Shown here one piece after another: positions 1-8,799 of a stretch of DNA of 25,527 nucleotides. The notes under the pieces are model-generated. The model ran no database searches. It saw only the letters and a list, made by a program, of their open reading frames with translations, and was not told the DNA's origin. Origin of the DNA: Parachlorella kessleri (Eukaryota > Chlorophyta > Trebouxiophyceae > Chlorellales > Chlorellaceae); the NCBI GenBank assembly GCA_001598975.1, contig BBXU01002776.1:1-25527 (forward strand). The letters run 5' to 3'. Each line of letters opens with the position of its first letter. The stretch's first letter is position 1. Made by a program: the position numbers and the translations under genes.

Positions 1-68
1 TTAAGCGGCCGGAAATGGAGGCACCCAGAGCCCCGGCGCCCTCCGAGAGACCAGCCTGCAAGGCTTAC

Positions 69-631
69 CCCGCACACGGTGGTGACGATGGTGAGGCCGG
101 GTGGCACGTTGAGGCCCAGGCGGGCCATCTCGCACAGGTTGGCGCCCTTGCCTCCCAGCTGCGGCAGTTGAATAGGGCAAGCTGTCAGGGTCTACCAGTA
201 GTGCCAAAGGCACCCATGATACCCAGGATACCCATGTGGTGGGAGGTTGCTGCCCAGTGCAACCTCGTTACCGAACCAAGACCCAGAATAAAGTCAGCAA
301 GCTCTTAAGAAGTGTAGGGAGAAGCGGATCCTGCACCTGCAGCCCCACCCGGCAGAACCGCAGCCCCCGGACCCACCAAGGCCTTCATCTCCTTGCGGCC
401 CGCGGAGTGTCCCTTCTTGAAGACATAAACCCTGCGGCCCTGCAGCCCACAACAGCAACCGAGATTGAGCAGCGAAACCACAAGGGTTACGTGCCGAAAC
501 CCAAAAGGCCACCGAGCAGTGCTGGCTTGTTTGTTGGGGTTCGCCTCGGTTTGCCTCACATCTTGCTCCTCGTGCTTCTCCCCGGTGACAGCGTCCTTCT
601 GACGCTTGAGGAAGCCAAGCACGGCGGCCAT
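69..631 (-). CDS. PPDK: Pyruvate, phosphate dikinase, N-terminal exons (partial)
   Basis: PPDK interconverts pyruvate, ATP and Pi with phosphoenolpyruvate, AMP and PPi. Only the first 75 residues lie in the window. Exons on the minus strand are 631-560 (24 codons), 439-377 (21 codons) and 158-69 (30 codons); all junctions are phase 0. Joined, they give the family's N-terminus: a VYVFKKG start, then a short linker into [17 protein letters not shown] and NVPPGLTI, the nucleotide-binding lobe that opens all PPDKs. Donors are GTGAGG (559), GTGGGT (376) and GTAAGC (68); acceptors end in CTGCAG and CCGCAG. The ATG at 631 is the first in frame. The 24 residues ahead of the conserved part are lysine-rich and not a clear plastid leader, so location is undecided. 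Intron 1 (440-559) is 120 nt and has no stop in frame. The gene continues past position 1. The identification is firm; the exact N-terminus is less so. Confidence 0.88.
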
Positions 632-2219
632 CGGAAGTGTGGCACTACGACCCGAGTCTGTCGCAAGTAGGTCGCTTATTCCTACTATAAGGAGTTTGTT
701 ACACGTTACACACGTCTGACACTCTCACAACAAACTTCTGATCAATGCAACGCCGGGTTTGGGGTGCCACGAAATAGGGCTTTCGGGGAACGTGCTTCGT
801 CCTGCTGCCGCACGTGGCCTCGGTGGGCGCTATTGCAGCGGGACCCAGAGACGTGTCCCACACTTACAAACGCCACCCCGACAGGGATGCCAGAATACTG
901 TACCGACCTTGGGTGCGGATGCCTTGGAGATATGTGGGTGCAGGCCTTGCCCGACGTGAGGACTGACTGATGCCAGTGTCATGCCAGTGGTGGACAGCTG
1001 GTCTTGTAACCAGACCCGCAGCTGGGCAAAGTCAGTTGTTTATATACCCGCGAGCTGATCAAATGCTTTGCCTAAGCTACAGCCACGGCCCAGGTGACAG
1101 ACTGGAACTGGGTTTACCCTACTTACAAGTAGCCGGCAACTGTCCTGTGCTGAACAAACCAACGAGTAGGTGACAGTCTCAAATATGGAGATGAATGGAG
1201 ACGCAGGGGTACGGGCAGGGGCACCCAGGTAGGGCGCAGGGGGGTGAGCCTTGAGTCTCCAGGGATGAAGCACTGGTTACGGAGGTTGACTGCTCTTGGT
1301 ACCTGATATCAGAGGTGGCGTGCAGCCCCCTTGCCAGTAAGCAATCTCTTCCATAGTGGCACTACCTGAAAGCGAGGAGGCACAGGCATTACCTATGCCT
1401 TAGTGGCGTAGTCGCAAGCCACCTTGAATCCGCCGTATGAGCGGCAATGCCCACCAAATACCGCAGCTAAGCCCGCTGGGATCTTTGACAGAGTTCCAAG
1501 GCCTTGTCATGCATTCGTTGACTGCACTCTCACCACATCCCTAGCAAAGCAAGGGTACGACTCCTCCAAGTCTGGCTTGCAACTGTTACTTAACCTCAGG
1601 TACAAGCAACACTCACCAGATATGTGATTTTGCACGCATGGGGCTTACTGCCCTGGCAGAGGCGAGCAACACCTGAAACGCAGCTTGCCCTTGTGCCCCT
1701 ACACAAAGCTGCAGCAAGCTGGGCCTCAGGAGGGAAGCTGGAGATGACTCCAGGGTGTAGTAGTAAGGGTGGCAGGTTGTGCATACAAAGAGTGATACAT
1801 GAACTTACGGGCAGGGCTGGATGCAAATACACGCCTGGGTGTACTCCAGGGTGTTTTGACGCATCACGGATTATGGGTGAAGGACAGACCATCGCCCGCT
1901 GCTGATGTTTACACGAATCGACTCGCACCAGCTCACTTCACATGCACCACCGTCCTCCAATGACTAGGCCTTCAGGCTTGGCCTGGGACCATTTCGCCGC
2001 AGGCGCGACAGCAACGCAGCAGTAGAGCCAGCACAGGCTCTCGCTTAAGCTAACCACAGTTTCACCACAAGGAGATAATCACTGAGCGGGCCGCGTGGAC
2101 TCTCAGTCAAAGAACGAGCACAGAATGCCAGTGCAGCACTGCCCGCTTCCTTCTGCAGCCAAATGAAACAACTCTGCCAACCATACAGACTACACGCCAC
2201 ACACAACGGCACACCAGAC
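632..2219. other. Spacer between PPDK 5' end and chorismate synthase 3' end
   Basis: No reading frame here has a recognisable domain, a good start and consistent splice sites. The longest open frames are under about 110 codons and lack family motifs. The left part must contain the PPDK promoter and 5' UTR. The right part, roughly 1909-2219, is the likely 3' UTR of chorismate synthase. A TATATA hexamer lies near 1041 but no gene downstream of it is convincing. A small or non-coding RNA gene cannot be excluded. Confidence 0.5.
1909..1913 (-). terminator. TGTAA polyadenylation signal, chorismate synthase
   Basis: Read on the minus strand this is TGTAA, the polyadenylation signal typical of chlorophyte green algae. 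It is the first copy downstream of the chorismate synthase stop codon, about 310 nt away, which would give a 3' UTR of ordinary length. A five-base match is weak evidence without transcript ends. Confidence 0.4.
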
Positions 2220-2660
2220 TCAGGCCTGCACCGGCTCATGCTGCTGCTGCTGCTGCTGCCGCTGGTGCTCCTCCGCCGCCGCCTGCTGCTGGTGCTGGAC
2301 CTGCTCGTCATACGGGTGCCTAAACTGCCGCGCCACCCTGGCATCCGGGCCCAGCGCGCTGTCCCTGGGCAGCAGCTCACACTGCGCGTAGTGCTGCAGC
2401 AGCTGGTCAGCCAGCACCAGGGCCACGGCCGCCTCCACCATGGGCACGGCCCGTGGGACCACGCACGGGTCGTGCCTGCCGCGTGCCAGGAGCTCCACCT
2501 CCTCGCCGTCGCGGGACACGGTCTTCTGCTTGCGGGCGATGGTGGCGGTGGGCTTGAAGGCCACGCGCAGCACAATGTGCTCGCCGTTGGAGATGCCGCC
2601 CTGCACGCCGCCAGACCTGCAGCACGGTAGCCCAGCACAGGCCAGGCAAGTTAGCATGCT

Positions 2661-2728
<68 letters not shown>

Positions 2729-5314
2729 TGCAATGCACAATGGTGGGGCATGGGCCAGCCGGACATGCTGCCTTAACCCCTCAGCCTTGTTACCTCCCTC
2801 CCCGCTACTTGCACGATCAACCAACCAACCCACTTTTGCTGCCCTTACTGTCTTGAAATCAATCCACCAGTTTACTGGCAGGCAGGCTGGGGGTGGCAGC
2901 GCATACACAGCTCAGCTTTGCAGGAGTCCCTGTTACCAGGATAACACTGGGGGCGACTCTTCTGCCCACAAAATAGTTGGTAGAGCCTGCACCTGCAAGG
3001 CTAACAGCCCCACCTGTTGCTCCTGGTGCGGATTTCGCCGTCGTCCAGGTAGAACTCATCATTGTGCTCGCTGCCCAGCATCCGCGACCCTTCAAACCCG
3101 CTCCCAACCTCAAAGCCCTGCACCCGGCGCGTCCACATCCCCCAGAATTACTCATGCCTCAGGGCTAACGCCAAGGTGGCCCTCATGATGCTGCCTTGCC
3201 TGCTTCACTACGCATTCATTGCGAACATTGTGCCGGCAGCACACAAGCGACTTTGCTGTTGAGTGGCCTTCGCAGTCATACACTCCCAGTCGGCTATCCC
3301 CTACCAAACCAACGGCCAGGATGACGTCTCAGATGTGCCACACACCTTAGCCACCTTGCTAGGGATGCCAACACCCATGGAGCCCTCCCTCCCTCCCTCC
3401 CTCCTCCCTTCCATCCATTTCATAGCATGCCCCTGTGCCGCATGCCCCATCTTCACCTATCCCTAAACTGCCCCTCAACCATGCAAGCACCAGCTGCCCG
3501 CCGCCCCACCTTGGTGGCCGGCAGGCTCATGACCGCCTTGGCCAGCTCCGCCTCCAGCTTGTCAAAGACGGGCGAGCCCAGGCCCTTGGGGCAGCCGCGC
3601 ACCACGCACGTCACCACGCCGCCGCACGACTCCCCTCGGGTCCGCACCTCATCAATGGCTGCGGCAGCAACAGCACCAACGCTGAGGATCGTACGTGGCG
3701 GAAGCCAAGTCACCCACCAGGTGAGCCAGGACAGGCCCATATCACGAGATTCATATCAGACCAATATACACACATGCTACTAATCAACTCCTATTCTCGA
3801 TGCCTCTATATTCCGTCAATATCCTTTCTAAGGCTCAATCCTTCCCCTTCCATACAGCAGTAGGCGGCGAGACTAATGCGAGGTAGGGAGCCTGGCATTT
3901 GCACGGTGCGGAACGTGCCACGTGACAGCATTGCCCCATTCTAGTAGTCTTACAAGGCAGGAAGGGAGCAGGACACAGGTTGACCCCGCTGCGTCCGCCC
4001 TGCCAACACCCACCATGGCGGTCAGCCCAAGCTCACGCCTAGCACCACACAGCGGCAGCCTGTGCCCACCTTGATACATCAGCTCCGCGGCCTCCTGGTC
4101 TGGGCAACGCACTGGGTTGCTCTCAATCTGCTCCAAGGTCATGGTTGAGTGGTCCACCTGGGCCTCCACATCTCGCACGCTGCTCACATACGCAAGCACC
4201 TGCATGCATGCACCAGCCGGCAGATAGACAGGGGGCACGGGGTGTGGAGAGATCCTTTAAAGTGAGCAGCGGGCAGCGATGACATAACAATCAACTGATC
4301 CAGAACCTGCTGGCGCAAGTAACTTTCTCAGCAAGTCAGATAATGCGTCGGGTGTCGCAGGACAGCCCTGCCTTGCTGGGATTCCCATGCTAGTACTTGT
4401 AGGCAAGCCTGCTTGAGGCCCCAGCCCTGCACAGCCGCACGCATGCACACGCACGCAGGCAAGCAAGCGCACCTCCGTGCCTGCCACAACATTGAGCAGC
4501 TTCTTGGCAATGGCACCGGCTGCCACACGGCCGATGGTTTCTCTGGCTGAGGACCTCCCGCCGCCGGCAATGGCACGGATGCCATACTTGAAGTCATAGG
4601 TTGCATCCGCATGTGAGGGGCGGTACGCCACGGCCATCTCGCTGTAGTCCTGGCTCTTCTGGTCCTTGTTGCGCACGAGGATGCAGATGGGGGTGCCCAG
4701 CGTGGTGCTGCCATCAGGCGCCATGCCCGACAGGATCTCGCAGGTGTCAGTTTCGTTGCGGGGTGTGGTGATGCGGCTCTGGCCCGGCCGCCGGCGGTCC
4801 AGCTCCAACTGTATCTCCTCCTGCACAGTCAAAGAGTGGGAATCCAAATAAAACACAAAGGGGCACACAAAGAGATGGAATCACCACAGGTGTCATACCC
4901 TCACAAGCCCAGCAACCCCTAGAGCTCGAAGAGAGGAGAATTGCAGGACTTGTCTTCAACTGCTTCACCAGGCTGGTCAGAACCACAAGCAGCCCAGCCA
5001 CCTGCCTAGGACAGTGCAACAGCAAGCCAAGCATACATAGCCACAGCTTCTGTGCGCACTGCGTGGCAACCAGAGGCACAATGGCACGCACCAAGCCAAC
5101 CTGCCTGTGTGATTTGCAGCCGTGGCGGCACGCCGTCTACCACGCAGCCCACACCTCCACCATGGCTCTCTCCAAAGGTGGTCACCCTGAGGTTAGTGCC
5201 GTACGAGCTGCCAGCTGCCGTCACCAGCACTGGCTGCCTCTTAGCCTGCTGCCTGAGTACCGACCGGCCCCCTCTTAAACCATGCTGAGGGGCTGGAAGC
5301 TTCAGGCTCTGCAT
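2220..5314 (-). CDS. Chorismate synthase, plastid-type, complete
   Basis: Catalyses the last shikimate-pathway step, EPSP to chorismate, using reduced FMN; expected in the plastid. Six exons: 5314-5105, 4820-4473, 4199-4070, 3658-3510, 3117-3014 and 2616-2220, giving 445 aa. Residues 1 to about 35 are a basic, acid-free leader that fits a transit peptide. Family signatures follow in order: FGESHG with His51, DRRRPGQS at 78-85, [11 protein letters not shown] with His140, [10 protein letters not shown] at 156-165, and [12 protein letters not shown] with Asp363. These His and Asp residues match the conserved catalytic set. Phases across introns 1-5 are 0, 0, 1, 0, 2, and each restores the family sequence. 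Intron 1 uses a GC donor (CAG|GCAGGT at 5104); a GT donor 4 nt on breaks the frame. I chose the ATG at 5314 because it begins a leader-like segment, but the frame stays open upstream to 5497. The last 50 residues are a Gln/His-rich tail absent from bacterial enzymes. Confidence 0.95.
2661..2728. repeat. (CAGG)17 tetranucleotide microsatellite
   Basis: Seventeen uninterrupted copies of CAGG fill 68 bp. The array lies in chorismate synthase intron 5, 44 nt upstream of the exon 6 acceptor, so the transcript reads CCUG repeats in the branch-point and polypyrimidine zone. Short interrupted runs of the same motif occur at 2879-2888 and 13325-13336. Confidence 0.97.
3383..3415. repeat. CCCT/CCTT-rich low-complexity tract
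   Basis: A run of CCCT units decaying into CCTCCCTTCC lies in chorismate synthase intron 4. In the transcript it is a purine-rich GGGA tract. No function is apparent. Confidence 0.7.
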
Positions 5315-6254
5315 ATCTCTGTCAGGAGTGCGAGGACAGGCTTGCACACGTCTCGGCTCCTTGTCTAGCGACGGAATGAGTTTTGCTTGAAGAAGGTAGA
5401 GCAGATTAAACACACAGCAATGCGAGATGAGAACCGAGCAGCGGGCAGTGGGATGGATGAAAGGGGATACTCTGCACCAGATACCCCCCGCCGCCATCCC
5501 AAGCCTATGAGCCGGCTACAGGAACGGCTGCTGTGGTGCCGATGACTGAGCACAAGTAAAGTGGACTGGAGCGGTAGTCACACTGGCTGCAGTCCGGTCT
5601 GGAGTGGAGAAGAGTGCGTCTGGTCGGTGTGGCAGTCAACTTCAGTATGCTCACTCGGTTAGCCACAGGTGCTGGAGCGTGTGTGAAAACCGTGGCCATG
5701 AAGCTGACCAAACCCTTTGCTTGGCGGTCAAATTTCAAGTCCTTGGTGGTACACCTCCAGCGCAGCCACACAACCAGCTAGCGCTGCCCGAAGCTGTGAG
5801 GCATCATGCAGGTCTGGCGAGATTAAACACAACTGCAGGCCTTGTCCTGGGCATCAGTAATGTTTACACCACACCGCACATGGTGAGCACAGGTTGCACT
5901 TGTCCAATGCCTCAGCCGCGTTTGCATGAAGGTCTCCAATATATCAAGGAATGCCAAGCAAGTGTACTGCTAACCAAACAGCGCTGCAGTGATCAGTGAA
6001 AAGGCAATGGCCGTAACAAGGAGTGCCTGGCCAGTCAGAGGCAAACCAGTACACTCCTTAAGAGTGCGAGCTACCAACAACAAAACAGTTAAGAGAATAA
6101 AGAGGACCGCCACGAACCTCCGCGGGCTAGCGGTGCAAGCACGGGCTGCCGGTCATACTACCACAAACCCAGGCCGGTAACTCTGGAGCTGATGACAAGA
6201 GAGAGCCCAGCTGTCGGTCTCGCGCAGTATACGGAACAAGGGCGGCAACTGCCT
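5315..6254. other. Spacer: chorismate synthase upstream region and RING gene 3' UTR
   Basis: The two flanking genes run in the same direction (minus). From 5315 to 5497 the chorismate synthase frame remains open with a possible ATG at 5497, so this part is either 5' UTR or an extra 61 residues. Between 5498 and 5863 lies the rest of the promoter zone. The remainder up to 6254 is probably the 3' UTR of the RING gene. No additional gene was recognised on either strand. Confidence 0.5.
5864..5868 (-). terminator. TGTAA polyadenylation signal, RING gene
   Basis: TGTAA on the minus strand, the first copy downstream of the RING gene stop codon and about 390 nt from it. It fits the green-algal polyadenylation signal, but the short match needs transcript support. 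Confidence 0.35.
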
Positions 6255-8408
6255 TCACTGCTGTGGCCCGCGGTTCCGCCCCATGAAAGCAGACAACGCG
6301 GCCCCCGCCAGCGCCGCCAGCGCACCACCCAACGCCATGCCCATATTGGAGTTCTGCCCCTCCTCTCCACGCTCCTCACGCCCGCCCTCCCACTCCTCCT
6401 CTTCCTCCTCCTCCTCATGCTGCTGCCGCTGCGGGTGCCTGGGTGCCCCAGCGCCCCAACCAGCTCCTGCCGAGCGCTCAGCACTGCTGGGAGTGCCACC
6501 CTGGCGCCGCTCGCTGCTGGTTCCACCCAGACCAGCAGCCCGAGCCGCAGCTGCCCTGCCTGCGGATGTCCGAGGCGACTCAGGCGCTGTCCGCTGTGGC
6601 GGTGCAGTTGGGGGTGCACTGCTGGATGGTGCCCGACTAGAAGGAGCTCTAAGGGGAGAGGCGGTGCTGCCCCTCCGGCTGTCTGCTCTCCCTGCCTCTG
6701 CCTCTGTCTCTACCTCCGAGTCCTCCGGCTGCTCACCGTGTGACGCCTCCCAGCGGTCAGCAATGCTGTGCAGCAGCTGGTTCAAGCTGCCCACAAACCC
6801 CCCGCCCTCCGGCGCCGGCGGCTGGCTTTCCTGCCTTCGAGAGGCGGCACGTGAGGCAGCCGCGGACGACCTGCTGCTGCTCTGCTGCCGCTGGCCCTGC
6901 CGCTGCTCCTGCTGCCTGCCCTGCTGCTGGCCCTCGACCGGGAGCTCCAGGCGGCACACCGGGCACGTGTTGTGGGCCTCCAGCCAGGGCATGAGGCAGC
7001 CCTCATGAAAGCAGTGGTTGCAGGGCAGCTCCACCACCTCCTCGCTCCGCTTAAAGTCATCATGGCACACGCTGCATGGCTCACCTGTGGCACGCGGGGG
7101 GGTGAAGGCAGGGAGGCCGATTACGACAGGAAGCATGTAGTACTTTAACTGTTCTCACAGGGGAAGACACCTTAAATGCATGGCACCCCCACCCTTCCCG
7201 CCGCTATGTACCACAGGCTGCAAATCTGCCAGGCTTGCTTATACCTCGCGCTCACCTCCATCAAATACTTAAGCCCCGGCGGCGCAGCACTGGCTCGTAA
7301 AAGCAGCCATTTAACACCACCACGCCTCAAGCACGCAGCCACCCCTAGCTGCATGGCTCACCTTCGCTGACAGCAGCCATGCCCATCTCCGAGTCGCTAC
7401 CCGCTGCCGCTGCCGCTTGGCTGCCGGACCCCTCCTTGGGTCGCACTCTGAGGCGCGGCAGGTGGTCCCTCACCCGCCGGGCTGTCTCCCTGGTCTGTGG
7501 CTGGTACTGGTTCATGATCTGGGTGATCACGCGGTCCATCTCCTCCTGGTTGTAGTCCCTGCAGCCGGCATGGATGTGCAGCAATGGCTGGGGGGCAAAT
7601 GCAAGTATACGCTGTACATGCAGGAAGTGCTGATAGCTGGGAGTGGCGGTGGGGGCGCAGGGTAGGTGGTAGGTGCTGAGCAAGGGCAGGCCCGCCAGCA
7701 TCCAGCCGCACCAGTATCGAACAACCCCCCTGCCACCCACACCAGTGGCCAAGGTGCTGTGCCCTTCTACCACCAGGTCGCACGGCTGTACACCGACACA
7801 ACTGCTTCCCAGGACCTGGGTGACCCCACGGGCCGCAATGTCCCAAGGTTGTAGAGAGGTTGTACCTGCCTGCGCCTTCCTCCACTGCAACATGCAACGT
7901 AACCACTCACCCGCCAAACAACAGCTCCTGGTTGCCAAAGGGCGCCCCACCCATCAGAGCCCTGATCAGCTCAAACGGGTCGGGCCCAGGGCCCATGTAG
8001 CCCCCATGTAGCCCAGGCCCAAACCCAGGCCCGAATGGACCGCCCAAAGCGGACAAGTCGTTGCCACTGCCCATCACCACACGTACTGTGCCCATGCCGC
8101 CGGGCAGCTGAAAGCTGGACTGGTAGCCGCCAGGCTGCCGGCCGAGGCTTGGCTGGTGGCCTGGCGGTGGATGGGCCTCCTGCACAAGTCCAGCAGACCC
8201 ACCAGCCTGACCTCACCCAGCAGGCTGCCAACAACAGCTGCAAGAGGGCAAAGGCAAGGCAGTCGAGCAGCAACGAGTAGTGCGTCCGCTAGCTTACCGG
8301 GCCCAGGACCTCGACAAACCCCTCATGGCACCTTGGACAGGTGCCGTCCCAGCCTTCGGCTGGTACAGCGAAGCCAGCAGTGCAGTTGTGACAGTATATC
8401 CGCTGCAT
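6255..8408 (-). CDS. Zinc-ribbon and RING-H2 E3 ubiquitin ligase, RNF126/RNF115 type
   Basis: A predicted ubiquitin ligase that would transfer ubiquitin from an E2 to client proteins. Four exons: 8408-8298, 8179-7911, 7558-7362 and 7084-6255, giving 468 aa. Residues 1-37 form an N-terminal zinc ribbon (CHNC at 6-9, CPRC at 24-27), the ubiquitin-binding module of RNF126/BCA2 and plant RING relatives. A Gly/Pro-rich linker follows. The RING-H2 finger has the full ligand set Cys196, Cys199, Cys214, His216, His219, Cys222, Cys233, Cys236, with Pro234 and Trp226 in place for E2 contact. Residues 237-450 are a low-complexity Gln/Arg/Ser/Glu tail, ending in an Ala/Leu-rich hydrophobic stretch (ALAALAGAALSAFMG) that might bind membrane. 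Splice phases are 0, 2, 1. The ATG at 8408 is favoured because the zinc ribbon starts at once; an in-frame codon lies upstream at 8486. The exon 2 acceptor could also be 8208. Intron 3 is bounded by a 16-bp direct repeat. Confidence 0.9.
7071..7086. repeat. 16-bp direct repeat, copy at intron 3 acceptor (RING gene)
   Basis: The 16 bases here are identical to those at 7348-7363, 277 bp away, which equals the length of the intron between them (7085-7361). In the gene's direction the repeat is AGGTGAGCCATGCAGC; its AG|GT is cut to give the donor at one copy and the acceptor at the other. Confidence 0.95.
7348..7363. repeat. 16-bp direct repeat, copy at intron 3 donor (RING gene)
   Basis: Partner of the copy at 7071-7086. 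This one supplies the end of exon 3 and the splice donor. The bases on either side of the 16-bp match differ between the copies, so the repeat has sharp ends. Confidence 0.95.
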
Positions 8409-8799
8409 GGCTGCAGAGGCCCACCGGCGGCCGACCGCTACAGGAACGCTGATAAGTTTAGGCAAGTGATCAATGAAGCGAACCAAGCTTCAGGGTCTCA
8501 AAGAGGGTTAAAAGAGGTCGATGAAAGGACAGGGTACTTATCTCACAGAGTATTCTCGGACGCGGAGACCAAGTAAAGAAACTTCTGCTTAGCGTGTGGG
8601 CGGGAGCATTCAACAGCGGGCGCCGAGCACACAGGTGGGTCCAGCTTTGCCACTATAGATGTCGAATAGTGAGCATCATGTATCCAGGTAATGTTTAAGG
8701 TGTGTTAGGCTGTCGGCGTGTGTCATGAGTGTCTGGCAGCTCCTGTGCCTCACTTCGTAATTCACTGAGTTCACAGACTCGTTGGTTAAGGAACCAATC
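8409..8799. promoter_or_regulatory. Divergent promoter region, RING ligase and J-domain genes
   Basis: The two start codons are head to head with 391 bp between them, which must hold both promoters and both 5' UTRs. I saw no clear TATA box or named factor site. The right flank, CAATCATGGCC, gives the J-domain start codon an acceptable context. Whether the region is a true shared bidirectional promoter is inference from spacing alone. Confidence 0.5.

Noticed and set aside
970..1173. Small plus-strand frame downstream of a TATATA near 1041
   Set aside because: 67 codons, no family motif, and no splice sites leading to further coding sequence. The TATATA match is likely chance in a more AT-rich spacer.
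2163..2630. 155-codon Leu-rich open frame on the plus strand
   Set aside because: It lies opposite chorismate synthase exon 6. The Leu runs are complements of the CAG-coded Gln tail.
2661..2728. Regular repeats resembling a CRISPR array
   Set aside because: A pure 4-bp microsatellite without spacers, in a nuclear intron.
5505..5771. 88-codon minus-strand frame upstream of chorismate synthase
   Set aside because: No recognisable domain and not joinable in phase to the transit-peptide exon; probably promoter or 5' UTR.
6283..7008. 241-codon open frame on the plus strand
   Set aside because: It is the complement of the RING gene's last exon, where GC-rich low-complexity codons leave the opposite strand open. 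It is Ser/Cys/Pro-rich with no domain.
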